DNA of 17,361 nt from contig JAODAU010000217.1 in the NCBI GenBank assembly GCA_025463615.1, positions 1-17,361 of the forward strand, read 5' to 3'. The position numbers and the translations under genes are program-made. The stretch comes from Microbacteriaceae bacterium (lineage in GTDB: Bacteria > Actinomycetota > Actinomycetes > Actinomycetales > Microbacteriaceae). Within the stretch, counting starts at the first letter, position 1. Every line of letters starts with the position of its first letter. The notes beneath the pieces are model-generated. The model was given only the letters and a program-made list of their open reading frames with translations, ran no database searches and had not been told where the DNA came from. Positions 1-7,334 of the stretch are shown here, piece by piece.

Positions 1-117
1 CCGCCGGCCGATTCTTACGAATCGTCCGGACTGCGCGGCGTGGGCCCAGGGACCGGTAATGACAGGGCGAGCGGGTCGGGGTCTTCCTCCCGAGAGACTG
101 GCTGGGTCTGGCAGCGC

Positions 118-134
118 CGCATCCGAAGGATGCG
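118..134 (-). terminator. Short hairpin downstream of the SRAP gene, possible terminator
   Basis: A perfect inverted repeat has arms CGCATCC and GGATGCG and a 3-nt loop. It lies about 60 bp beyond the stop codon of the minus-strand SRAP gene, where a transcription terminator could sit. No T-tract follows on the minus strand, so it is not a classical intrinsic terminator. The arms are also the over-represented GCATCC/GGATGC word of this genome, so the hairpin may simply be two such words meeting. Apart from it, nothing in positions 1-193 can be supported as a gene. Confidence 0.3.
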
Positions 135-193
135 CGCCGGATTGCCTCTTGGGGCGAAGACCCCGATCCGCTCGCCCCCGAAGAACGGGCCCC

Positions 194-886
194 CTAAACC
201 CCCACGGGCTCCTCGTCGTTGACCGCGAGCACCTGCTGGATGTCCAGCGCCTCGGCGACCGGCACGGCCGCCGCCACCGCGGCATCCACGAACGCCTGGT
301 CGGCCTCGAGTTCGGGGTTCAGCCAGTCGTCCCACCACTCGCGCGGCAGCGGCACCGGGTTGCGGTCGTGGATGTAGTCGAGGGTGTGCACGGCATCCGC
401 CGTGAGGATGGTGGTGGTCAGCGTCCACACGTTGGGGTCGTCGTCGGGCAGCGAGTGGTCTTTCCACCAGGAGTAGATGCCGGCGAACGCCATCGTCGTT
501 CCGGTGGGCGCGCTGATGTAGAACGGGGTCTTCTTGCCGGTGACCGGATCCGTCTGCCACTCGTAGTAGCCGCTGGCGGGGATGAGCGCGCGCTTCGAGC
601 GGATCGCGTTCTTGAACGACGCCTTCTCGGTGATGTCTTCGCTGCGGGCGTTGAAGGTGGGCACCTTCATCTTGAGCGTCTTCGACCAGCCGGGCGTCAG
701 CGACCAGCGCGCCAGCTCGAGGCGCCGCGTGGTAGTGCCCTCCTTGTTCGACTCGATCACCGTCGCGATCGGGTCGGTGGGCCGGATGTTCCATCCCGGC
801 CGCCAGTCTCGAAAGTCGCCGCCGACGGCGACGAATTCCTCGATGAGGTCGTCCGTGTCCTTGTCCATCGCAAAGCGTCCGCACAT
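194..886 (-). CDS. SOS response-associated peptidase family protein (SRAP, YedK/HMCES type)
   Basis: This 230-residue protein is a full-length SRAP domain. Proteins of this family bind abasic sites in single-stranded DNA and form a thiazolidine DNA-protein crosslink through the N-terminal cysteine, shielding the lesion. The family hallmarks are visible. Cys2 follows Met1 in MCGRF. GWNIRPT lies near residues 31-37 and NARSE at 79-83. The catalytic glutamate is in GYYEW (Glu109) and the histidine in IHDRNP (His173). A VND motif lies near the C-terminus. The ATG at 884-886 is fixed by the need for Cys at position 2. Upstream there is only a G-rich stretch and no textbook ribosome binding site. 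A CACAAT hexamer (894-899) lies 7 nt before the ATG, so a leaderless message is possible. It is divergent from the azoreductase with about 75 bp between the starts. Confidence 0.95.
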   Translation of the reverse strand: MCGRFAMDKDTDDLIEEFVAVGGDFRDWRPGWNIRPTDPIATVIESNKEGTTTRRLELARWSLTPGWSKTLKMKVPTFNARSEDITEKASFKNAIRSKRALIPASGYYEWQTDPVTGKKTPFYISAPTGTTMAFAGIYSWWKDHSLPDDDPNVWTLTTTILTADAVHTLDYIHDRNPVPLPREWWDDWLNPELEADQAFVDAAVAAAVPVAEALDIQQVLAVNDEEPVGV

Positions 887-960
887 GCCCCCAATTGTGC
901 TCCCCGCCGCCGACAGTGCGAGTGTGCCGGCGACCGCCCCCGCGGCGTAGTCTCCAGCTC

Positions 961-1608
961 GTGCCGTCCCTGCTGCGTCTCGATTCGTCCGCCGACCCGA
1001 TCCACTCCCACACCCGCGCGCTCACCGCCGCCTTCGCGGACGCGTGGGAGGCAGCGGGGCCACAGAACGTCGTGGTCGCCCGCGACCTCCATCGCGACCC
1101 GCTGCCGCACCTGGCCGACGCCGGCCTGCACTGGCCGGAGCGGCTGCGCCCGGCGGATGCGGATGTCCCGCCCGCCGCCCAGGCGCTCCAGGACGCGCTC
1201 ATCGCCGAGCTGCTCACCGCGGACGTCGTGCTGGTCGGCGCCCCGATGTACAACTACTCGATGCCGTCGTCGCTGAAGGCGTGGATCGACCACATCCACG
1301 TTCCCGGCGTCACGTCGTCGTTCGACGGCGACACCCGACCGATGGCCGGCCGGCCCGCGGTGATCGTCACCAGCCGCGGTGCTTCCTACGACGCCGGGTC
1401 GGCCACGGCGGGCTGGGACCACGGGGTGCCGGCGCTCGAGCTGATCCTCGGCGCGTCGCTCGGCATGACGGTGACCGTCATCTCCACCAGCCTCACCCTC
1501 GCGCAGACCACCACACTGTTCGCGGACCAGCTCGACCGCGCGAATTCGGAGTTCGCCGAGGCGCAGGAACGGGCCGCGCAACTGGGGCGCGAGCTCGGCG
1601 CCGGGTGA
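961..1608 (+). CDS. azoR: FMN-dependent NADH-azoreductase (AzoR-like flavodoxin fold)
   Basis: The product is predicted to be a cytosolic flavoprotein that reduces quinones and azo compounds with NAD(P)H. The protein shows the AzoR pattern. An N-terminal strand ends in LLRLDSSAD (phosphate-binding loop region for FMN), PMYNYSMPSSLKAWID lies at about residues 95-110, and TSRGA at about 137-141. The 215-residue length is near the usual 200-210. The reading frame opens further upstream at 895, but family alignment places the start at the GTG at 961, a few residues before the first strand. No convincing Shine-Dalgarno precedes it. A TAGTCT hexamer (948-953) ends exactly 7 nt before the GTG, which fits a leaderless transcript. 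Quinone reductase or FMN-dependent NAD(P)H oxidoreductase are the alternative names; true substrates are unknown. Confidence 0.88.
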   Translation: MPSLLRLDSSADPIHSHTRALTAAFADAWEAAGPQNVVVARDLHRDPLPHLADAGLHWPERLRPADADVPPAAQALQDALIAELLTADVVLVGAPMYNYSMPSSLKAWIDHIHVPGVTSSFDGDTRPMAGRPAVIVTSRGASYDAGSATAGWDHGVPALELILGASLGMTVTVISTSLTLAQTTTLFADQLDRANSEFAEAQERAAQLGRELGAG

Positions 1609-1674
1609 AACGGGGGGCAGCGCCGCGGGCGTGCCACTGGCTAAACTCGGGCAACCCCGAGCAGAGGAGTCCCC

Positions 1675-2052
1675 GTGAAACCGTTCGCTCCCGTTCTTCT
1701 CGTCGCGGTAGTCGCCCTCACCGGCTGCGCCGCGCAACCGACCCCCGGCAGGACGGTGACCACGACGGTCACCGCGACACCTGCACCGGTCGCCCGGTCG
1801 GCATCCGACCCGCTGACGGGCCTGGATGCCTGGCTCGCCTGCCTCTCGGCGGTCCGGCACGAATACGAGCAAGAGTCGGATGCCACTGTGCAGTGGTACT
1901 CCTACGACCCGAAGTACATCACCCCGAAGGGCGACGGCTTCGAGGTGACAATCGGGTTCCCGGACGGCGAGGGGAGCGGGGTCAACACCTGCATCGCGTC
2001 CGGAACCGTCGGCGACCCGACGCTGACCTTCAGCGGCTTCGTCGACATCTAG
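1675..2052 (+). CDS. Small putative lipoprotein of unknown function
   Basis: This protein has 125 residues. The GTG start is supported by an AGAGGAG ribosome binding site at 1663-1669. Residues 1-17 form a lipoprotein signal peptide: a positive N-terminus (MKPF), a hydrophobic core, and lipobox LTGC with Cys18. A Thr/Pro-rich linker follows to about residue 45, as is common for membrane-anchored lipoproteins that cross the cell wall. The remaining 80 residues contain two further cysteines (one in LACLS, one in NTCIAS) that could form a disulfide. I recognise no family. A TAAACT element (1642-1647) could be a -10 box. The gene follows azoR by 66 bp and may have its own promoter. Expected location is the outer face of the cytoplasmic membrane. 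Confidence 0.8.
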   Translation: MKPFAPVLLVAVVALTGCAAQPTPGRTVTTTVTATPAPVARSASDPLTGLDAWLACLSAVRHEYEQESDATVQWYSYDPKYITPKGDGFEVTIGFPDGEGSGVNTCIASGTVGDPTLTFSGFVDI

Positions 2053-2077
2053 GGCACAGCGAGCCCTGTCGGCCCGC

Positions 2078-2106
2078 TAAAGTAGCCCGACGTAGACCGA
2101 TCTACG
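2078..2106 (+). promoter_or_regulatory. -10-like element plus GTAGA-N4-TCTAC operator before the APH-fold kinase
   Basis: A TAAAGT hexamer (2078-2083) fits the TANNNT -10 consensus. It is followed by the perfect inverted repeat CGTAGA-CCGA-TCTACG at 2091-2106. The operator therefore covers the expected transcription start. The same GTAGA-N4-TCTAC pattern occurs twice in the promoter of the sugar ABC operon, next to the LacI-family gene. Seen directly: the palindrome and its recurrence. Inferred: that the LacI-family protein binds it and represses the kinase gene. No good -35 box is visible. Confidence 0.65.
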
Positions 2107-2124
2107 GCACAGGAGGGCGGCGAC

Positions 2125-2994
2125 GTGGAGCAGACCGTGGAACTCACGGCGGCGGAGGTGTCCCGCCTGGTCGAGCGGCAGCATCCGCGGTTCGCTGCGC
2201 CGGTCACGCTCGCGGCGAGGGGCTGGGACAGCGACACCTTCCGACTCGGCGACCGGTTCGCCGCGCGGTTGCCCCGCAGGGCGGCCGGGGTGCCGCTTGT
2301 CGTCAACGAGCAGCGCTGGCTCGTCGAACTAGCGCCGACGCTCCCCGTGGCCGTGCCGGCGGCCGTCGCCGTGGGACGCGCGTCGCCCGAGTATCCGTGG
2401 GCCTGGAGCATCCTGCCCTGGTTCGAGGGCACGACGGCCGATCGGGTCGACGCCGCCGCGCGGGACCGCTGCGCCGCAGAGCTCGCGGACTTCCTGGTCG
2501 CTCTCCACAGGCCCGCGCCGCCGGACGCCCCTCGCAGCCACTATCGCGGCATCCCCCTGGCGGGCAGGGATGCCCGCGTGCGCGAGCACCTCGCGCTGGC
2601 CGGCGATGAGGCGACCGCGGCGCAGGCGGTCTGGGCCGACGCCCTGCGCGCCCCCGAGTCGACCGTCGCTACCTGGGCGCACGGCGACCTCCATCCCGGC
2701 AACGTCGTCCTCGGCCCGGCGGGCAACATCGCCGCGGTCATCGACTTCGGCGACTTCTCGGCCGGCGACCCCGCCGTCGACCTCGCCGCGGCGTGGCTGT
2801 TCTTCACCCCGGCATCCCGCCGCCTGTTCCGTCAGCGACTGGATGCCTCGGGTCGGTACGACGCGCACACCTGGCGGCGGGCGCGCGGCTGGGCCGTCGA
2901 CTTCTCGCTGGGCCTGATCGCCGAATCCGACGGCTCCGACCGGATGACGTCGCTCGGCCGCGCGGGCCTGGCCGCCATCGCCGCCGACCGCTAG
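2125..2994 (+). CDS. Aminoglycoside/macrolide phosphotransferase-fold (APH) small-molecule kinase
   Basis: This 289-residue protein has the APH kinase fold. An N-terminal lobe includes AARLPRR near residues 46-52, where the nucleotide-binding lysine of many kinases is an arginine, as seen in some APH subfamilies. The hinge region is around ILPWFEG. The catalytic loop HGDLHPGN spans residues 196-203 (catalytic Asp198, Asn203). The metal-binding motif IDFGD spans 216-220 (Asp217). The GTG start at 2125 has AGGAGG at 2111-2116, 8 nt upstream. Family members phosphorylate antibiotics, but also sugars, choline, homoserine and methylthioribose, so a resistance role should not be assumed. Context argues for a metabolic link: the promoter carries the same palindrome as the rhamnoside operon, and its stop codon directly abuts that of the LacI-family gene, facing it. 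Confidence 0.85.
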   Translation: MEQTVELTAAEVSRLVERQHPRFAAPVTLAARGWDSDTFRLGDRFAARLPRRAAGVPLVVNEQRWLVELAPTLPVAVPAAVAVGRASPEYPWAWSILPWFEGTTADRVDAAARDRCAAELADFLVALHRPAPPDAPRSHYRGIPLAGRDARVREHLALAGDEATAAQAVWADALRAPESTVATWAHGDLHPGNVVLGPAGNIAAVIDFGDFSAGDPAVDLAAAWLFFTPASRRLFRQRLDASGRYDAHTWRRARGWAVDFSLGLIAESDGSDRMTSLGRAGLAAIAADR

Positions 2995-4017
2995 CTACGG
3001 CGCGGCGAACGTGGATGTGCGCACGATCAGGCTCGTCGGAACCTCGATGTAGCGCGCCTCGCGCCGCCCCTCCACGCGCTCCAGCAGCAGCTCGACGGCG
3101 CGGTGGCCCATCTCCCGGCCGTTCTGGTTGATCGTGGTGAGCCCGATCCGCGGGTGGGCCGCCATGTGCGAGTCGTCGTATCCGGAGATCGAGAGCTGCG
3201 CCAGTTCGGGGAACTCGGCCGCAGCCCGCATGGTGCCGAAGGCGGCGTCGTCGTTGCCGGCGAAGATGGCGGTGGGCCGCATGCCGCGCTCGAAGGCGCG
3301 TCGACTCTCGACGTACGAGACGCCCTCCTCGAACCGGGCGTAGATCATCTCGCTCTCGAGCCCGGCCTCCCGCATGATGCGCTGGTACTCGTTGCGCCGG
3401 ATCATGTGCGGCCGGTCCGGAAGGCTGATCCACTCCGGGTCGACGTGGGTGACGTGGGCGATGCGGCGATGTCCGAGGTCGAAGAGGTGGCGCATCATCA
3501 GCTCCACGCCCTGGATGTCGTCGCCGATGATGGTGTCGAAGGATTCGGATCTCTCGTGCACCCCGATCTGCACCATCGGCACCTTGCCGCCCATGTCGTC
3601 GAGCCACTGGGCCTCGGCCAGGGGGGACACCGCGACGATCCCGTCCACCTGGCGGTCGTAGAGGCTCTCGATCGCCGGATAGCTCGCGCCCTCGGAGTCG
3701 GCGAGCGCGATGATCGTCTGGAACGGCGTCCCGGCGATCGCCGACGATGCCCCGAGCAGGATCTCCCCGACGAAGTTGTTGGCGATGTCGTTGACCACGA
3801 CGCCGATGGTGAACGTGCGGCCGCGCATCCCGCGGGCCGAGATCCGCGGGCGGTACTGCAGCGCCTCGATCGAGGAGTTCACCTTGAGACGCATCTCGTC
3901 GCTGACCCCGTAGGCGTCGCGGATCACCTTCGACACCGCCGCGCGCGACACCTTGGCGTGCAGGGCGACGTCCTCGATCGTCGTCCGTCGATGCCACTGC
4001 GTGCCGTCGCTTGCCAC
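2995..4017 (-). CDS. LacI-family transcriptional regulator of the rhamnoside locus
   Basis: This 340-residue protein has the standard LacI layout. An N-terminal helix-turn-helix lies at about residues 12-34 (TTIEDVALHAKVSRAAVSKV), a hinge helix around 57-67 (PRISARGMRGR), and then a periplasmic-binding-protein-like effector domain to the end. Met64 occupies the hinge position that is leucine in most relatives and that wedges into the central operator step. The GTG start at 4015-4017 is preceded by AAGGAG (4023-4028 on the minus strand). A TAGTAT -10-like box lies at 4037-4042 on the minus strand. The gene is divergent from the sugar transporter operon, the usual arrangement for a local repressor relieved by a sugar or glycoside. 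The two palindromes in the shared upstream region are its probable operators. The inducer cannot be read from sequence; rhamnose or a rhamnoside is inferred from the neighbours. Confidence 0.9.
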   Translation of the reverse strand: MASDGTQWHRRTTIEDVALHAKVSRAAVSKVIRDAYGVSDEMRLKVNSSIEALQYRPRISARGMRGRTFTIGVVVNDIANNFVGEILLGASSAIAGTPFQTIIALADSEGASYPAIESLYDRQVDGIVAVSPLAEAQWLDDMGGKVPMVQIGVHERSESFDTIIGDDIQGVELMMRHLFDLGHRRIAHVTHVDPEWISLPDRPHMIRRNEYQRIMREAGLESEMIYARFEEGVSYVESRRAFERGMRPTAIFAGNDDAAFGTMRAAAEFPELAQLSISGYDDSHMAAHPRIGLTTINQNGREMGHRAVELLLERVEGRREARYIEVPTSLIVRTSTFAAP

Positions 4018-4080
4018 TGGTGCTCCTTCTGACTGGATACTAGCCGCAGCTTGTGCGGGTCGCGCCAGCCGTGTAACGTC

Positions 4081-4125
4081 CTGACCTTGTAGACCAGTCT
4101 ACGTACAGTGTAGATTGCTCTACAC
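4081..4125 (+). promoter_or_regulatory. Promoter of the sugar ABC operon with two GTAGA-N4-TCTAC operators
   Basis: Two palindromes are seen: GTAGA-CCAG-TCTAC at 4089-4102 and GTGTAGA-TTGC-TCTACAC at 4108-4125. Their centres are 21 bp apart, two helical turns, so two dimers would lie on the same face of the DNA. Two -35/-10 pairs are possible: CTGACC (4081-4086) with TACAGT (4104-4109), spacer 17; or TTGTAG (4087-4092) with TAGATT (4111-4116), spacer 18. In either case the operators would cover the polymerase site, consistent with repression. The central dinucleotide of each site, including the copy at 2091, is a pyrimidine-purine step (CA, TG, CG), as expected for hinge-helix wedging by LacI-type proteins. 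Binding by the adjacent regulator is inferred. Confidence 0.75.
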
Positions 4126-4172
4126 ACACCCCTCCGGCGTCGGTGCCGGGCACTTACAGAGAGGTAAGGACT

Positions 4173-5501
4173 GTGATTCAAAGAGGACTCAAGAGGCGGG
4201 GACTCATCGTGGGCGCGGCATTCGTCGTCACCGCGCTGGCGCTCGCCGGATGCTCCGCCGGCAACAACAGCAGCAGCGGCGGCAAGGTCACCATGACCTA
4301 CCTGGTCGACAACGCGCCGGTCACCACGGCCACGGCGAAGAAGCTCGTCGCGGCATTCGAGAAGGCCAACCCGAACATCACCGTCAAGGTCGACACGCGC
4401 CCGCAGGGCGCCGACGGCGACAACATCATCAAGACCCGACTTGCCACGGGGGACATGGACGACGTCTTCCAGTACAACAGCGGCTCCCAGATCCAGGGCG
4501 ACCACCCCGACCAGAACCTGGTGAACCTCGCCGGTGAGTCGTGGGCGAAGGATGTCACCCAGGACTTCAAAGACAGCGTCGCCGGCACGACCAAGGGCGC
4601 CGTCTACGGCGCACCGTTCGGCACCAGCTTCGCGGGCGGCGTCATGTACAACACCAAGGTGTACGACAAGCTCGGCCTGAAGGTGCCGACCACGTGGGAC
4701 GACTTCATCTCCAACAGCGAGAAGATCAAGGCCGCGGGCATCGTCCCGATCCTGCAGACGTTCGGCGACACCTGGACGAGCCAGCTCTTCGTGCTCGCCG
4801 ACTTCGCGAACATCAGCGCCAAGGACTCGAGCTGGGCCAAGGACTACACGGCCAACAAGGCGGACGCCAAGTACGCGAAGCAGCCCGCGCTCCTCGGCTT
4901 CCAGTACACCGCCGAGGTCTTCCAGAAGAACCTCGTCAACCCCGACTACGCCTCGCTCACCAACGCCAATGGCCTCAAGGAACTCGCCGAGGGCACCGCC
5001 GCGCAGTATCCGATGATCACGTCGGTGCTGGGCAACGTGCAGCAGAGCAACCCCGACCAGGTGAACGACATCGGTTACTTCGCGCTGCCGACCAGCAACG
5101 GTGAGGCGCCGCACATGACGGTGTGGGAGCCGAACGGCCTCTACATCCCGAAGTCGGCAACGGGCGACAAGCTCGCGGCGGCCAAGAAGTTCGTGGCCTT
5201 CGCGAACTCGAAGGCGGGCTGCGACATCCAGGCACAGGCACAGCTGCCGACCGGCCCGTTCGCGACCAGCGCGTGCACGCTGCCGAGCGACGTGCCGACC
5301 CTGGTCAAGCAGGAGCAGAAGTACCAGGACGACAAGAACACGGGCCTCGCGCTCGAGTTCCTCTCGCCCATCAAGGGACCGAACCTGGAGAAGATCCTGA
5401 TCGGTGTCGCCACGGCCCAGACGAACGCCGCCCAGGGTGCAGCCCTGTATGACGCCGACGTCAAGGCACAGGCCCAGCAGCTGGGCATCAAGGGCTGGTA
5501 G
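4173..5501 (+). CDS. Carbohydrate ABC transporter substrate-binding lipoprotein
   Basis: This is a secreted solute-binding protein of the extracellular family 1 type (SBP_bac_1/8), which captures a sugar or oligosaccharide for the two downstream permeases. The chosen start is the GTG at 4173, with GAGG at 4161-4164, giving 442 residues. The frame could open 30 nt earlier, but that lacks a ribosome binding site. A basic n-region and hydrophobic core lead to lipobox LAGC with Cys27. A short Ser/Gly/Asn linker follows. The mature part has typical family segments such as YGAPFGTSFAGGVMYNTKVY and KLGLKVPTTWDDF. It is the first gene of the operon, under the two-operator promoter. It is separated from the next gene by a strong hairpin, which often makes this component more abundant than the permeases. 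Specificity is inferred from the rhamnosidase downstream. Confidence 0.93.
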   Translation: MIQRGLKRRGLIVGAAFVVTALALAGCSAGNNSSSGGKVTMTYLVDNAPVTTATAKKLVAAFEKANPNITVKVDTRPQGADGDNIIKTRLATGDMDDVFQYNSGSQIQGDHPDQNLVNLAGESWAKDVTQDFKDSVAGTTKGAVYGAPFGTSFAGGVMYNTKVYDKLGLKVPTTWDDFISNSEKIKAAGIVPILQTFGDTWTSQLFVLADFANISAKDSSWAKDYTANKADAKYAKQPALLGFQYTAEVFQKNLVNPDYASLTNANGLKELAEGTAAQYPMITSVLGNVQQSNPDQVNDIGYFALPTSNGEAPHMTVWEPNGLYIPKSATGDKLAAAKKFVAFANSKAGCDIQAQAQLPTGPFATSACTLPSDVPTLVKQEQKYQDDKNTGLALEFLSPIKGPNLEKILIGVATAQTNAAQGAALYDADVKAQAQQLGIKGW

Positions 5502-5518
5502 CCCTTCCACAGAAGGAT

Positions 5519-5554
5519 CCGCGGGGGCCGGCTCTCACCGGCCGGCCTCCGCGG
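5519..5554 (+). promoter_or_regulatory. Strong intergenic mRNA hairpin between binding protein and first permease
   Basis: A stem of 14 base pairs (one G-U) forms between 5519-5532 and 5541-5554, with an 8-nt loop. It lies 18 nt after the stop codon of the binding-protein gene and ends 26 nt before the permease ATG. No T-tract follows, so full termination is not expected. Known binding-protein operons use such hairpins to stabilise the upstream message or to terminate partially, giving excess binding protein over membrane components. That role is inferred here. Confidence 0.65.
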
Positions 5555-5580
5555 TCCCCGCTCGGTGAGGAGCACACATC

Positions 5581-6501
5581 ATGACAAGCACAGCCGTACC
5601 ACGGCGCACAGCCGCCAGCCCCCCGTCCCCCGTGCGCAAGCGTCGCGCCCGCAGCATCTACCCGTCGTGGTTCTACATCCCGGCGATCGCGCTCTACGTG
5701 GTGTTCTTCGCCGTTCCCACGTTCGCGTCGTTCTACTTCTCGCTGACCCGCTGGTCGCTCTTCGACTCCACGTTCATCGGGTTCGACAACTTCGTGCAGT
5801 TCTTCCAGAACCCGCAGCTGATCAACGGATTCATCCACACTTTCGAGTACGGCTTCATCACCTCGGCCGCGAAGGTGGTGATCGGGCTCGCGCTCGCGCT
5901 GCTGCTCACCTCGCCGGTGATCGGGCGCGGGTACCTGCGGGCGGTCGTGTTCTTCCCGGCCATCGTCTCCACGATCGGCGTCGGCTTCGTGTTCAAATCG
6001 CTGCTCGACCCGTTCCACGGCGTGGTGAACGCCCTGCTCGGCGCCGTCGGCCTGCCGCAACCGGGCTGGCTGACCGACCCGAACCTGGCCCTGTTCACCA
6101 TCGCGGGCATCGACGTCTGGAAGGGCGTCGGCATCGCGACCCTCATCTTCATGGCGGGCATCGTGGCCATTCCGCAGGAGTACTACGAGGCGGCGCGCAT
6201 GGACGGCGCGTCGGCGTGGAGCCTGTTCAAGTCGATCACGCTGCCGCTGTCGCGTCCTGCGATGGGCACGGTCATCATCCTCTCGCTCATCGGCGGGCTG
6301 CGGTCGTTCGACATCATCTGGGCGACCACCAACGGCGGCCCGGGTTTCGCGAGCGACGTCATCGCGTCCGTCATTTATAAGGAGTACCAGGCCGGGTTCT
6401 TCGGCCTGTCGACGGCCGGCAACGTTGTGCTGTTCCTCGTGGTGACCGCGATCATGGTGCCCGTCTCACTCTTCATCAACAGGCGGGAGGTGGAGCTGTG
6501 A
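5581..6501 (+). CDS. Carbohydrate ABC transporter permease (MalF-like)
   Basis: This 306-residue integral membrane protein has about six transmembrane segments. The N-terminal basic tail (residues 1-27) is cytoplasmic and the first membrane segment begins around residue 30 (WFYIPAIALYVVFFAVP). The EAA motif that docks on the ATPase is near residues 200-222 (EYYEAARMDGAS, then LPLSRP). The ATG at 5581 has a GAGGAG ribosome binding site about 10 nt upstream. It pairs with the next permease, whose GTG overlaps its stop codon by 4 bp, indicating translational coupling. No ATPase gene is in the window. Actinobacterial sugar ABC systems commonly share one MsiK/UgpC-type ATPase, which I infer here. 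Confidence 0.93.
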   Translation: MTSTAVPRRTAASPPSPVRKRRARSIYPSWFYIPAIALYVVFFAVPTFASFYFSLTRWSLFDSTFIGFDNFVQFFQNPQLINGFIHTFEYGFITSAAKVVIGLALALLLTSPVIGRGYLRAVVFFPAIVSTIGVGFVFKSLLDPFHGVVNALLGAVGLPQPGWLTDPNLALFTIAGIDVWKGVGIATLIFMAGIVAIPQEYYEAARMDGASAWSLFKSITLPLSRPAMGTVIILSLIGGLRSFDIIWATTNGGPGFASDVIASVIYKEYQAGFFGLSTAGNVVLFLVVTAIMVPVSLFINRREVEL

Positions 6502-7334
6502 GCCGTCGTCTGCGCATCCAGCGCTGGGTGGTCGGGTCGATCGCCATCCTGGTATCGATCGTCGTCTTCATCATCCCGTTCGCGTTCATCGTCATCCAGG
6601 CGGCCAAGAGCCCGGCCGAGGCGTCGAACATGAACTTCAACTGGCCCACCCAGTGGCTGTTCTGGCAGAACCTCGTGGCGGTGCTCCAGTCCAACGACGG
6701 GATCATCATCACGGCGTTCGTCAACTCGACGATCCTCACGGTCGCGAGCGTGACGGTCATGGTGATCTTCGCGGCGATGGTCGGCTATGTGCTGCACCGC
6801 AAGCGCACGCGGTGGAACCCGGTGATCAACTTCTTCGTGCTGGCGGGGCTCATCGTTCCGCCGGCCGTCGTGCCGACGATCTGGGTGCTGCAGGGGCTGG
6901 GCATCTTCAAGACGCTGTTCAGCGGGGTGCTGATCGAGACCACCTTCGGGCTCTCGTTCTCGATCCTGCTGTTCCGCGCCTTCGTCGCCACGATCCCGCG
7001 GGAGCTGGATGAGGCGGCCACGATCGACGGCGCGGGGTCGCTGCGACTGTTCTTCCAGGTCATCCTGCCGCTGCTGCGCCCGGTGATCGTGACGGTCATC
7101 GTGGTGCAGGCGGTCGCGATCTTCAACGACTTCCAGAACCCGCTGTACTTCCTGCCCGGCAACGACCTCGCGACCGTTCAGCTGACGCTCTACAACTTCC
7201 AGAGCCAGAGCCTCAGCCAGTACAACCTGCTCTTCATGGACGTGCTGCTCATCACCATCCCACCGCTCGTGCTCTACATCTTCTTCAACCGCCAGATCGT
7301 CGCCGGCCTCACCAGCGGTGCGGTCAAGGGATGA
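6498..7334 (+). CDS. Carbohydrate ABC transporter permease (MalG-like)
   Basis: This 278-residue membrane protein is the second permease subunit of the sugar importer. Six membrane segments are likely. The first is at about residues 10-35 (VVGSIAILVSIVVFIIPFAF). The EAA motif is at about 169-192 (ELDEAATIDGAG, then ILPLLRP). The GTG start at 6498 overlaps the TGA of the preceding gene in a GTGA junction. The binding site GGGAGG lies inside the upstream coding sequence. The gene ends in an ATGA that could start the rhamnosidase frame, but a better start for that gene lies 54 bp downstream. Length and order (binding protein, MalF-like, MalG-like) are standard for the family. Confidence 0.93.
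   Translation: MSRRLRIQRWVVGSIAILVSIVVFIIPFAFIVIQAAKSPAEASNMNFNWPTQWLFWQNLVAVLQSNDGIIITAFVNSTILTVASVTVMVIFAAMVGYVLHRKRTRWNPVINFFVLAGLIVPPAVVPTIWVLQGLGIFKTLFSGVLIETTFGLSFSILLFRAFVATIPRELDEAATIDGAGSLRLFFQVILPLLRPVIVTVIVVQAVAIFNDFQNPLYFLPGNDLATVQLTLYNFQSQSLSQYNLLFMDVLLITIPPLVLYIFFNRQIVAGLTSGAVKG

Noticed and set aside
15..1872. Long open frames on both strands overlapping the SRAP and azoreductase genes
   Set aside because: Their translations are Arg/Gly/Pro-rich low-complexity sequence typical of the wrong frames of GC-rich genes, and the overlapping genes match known families along their whole length.
3924..5510. A 528-codon frame antisense to the sugar-binding protein
   Set aside because: It is a codon-bias shadow with no family features, and the sense strand encodes a complete lipoprotein with lipobox.
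5519..5554. Riboswitch or full intrinsic terminator between binding protein and permease
   Set aside because: It is a single simple hairpin without a conserved aptamer fold and without a T-tract, so a partial-termination or stability element is the more modest reading.
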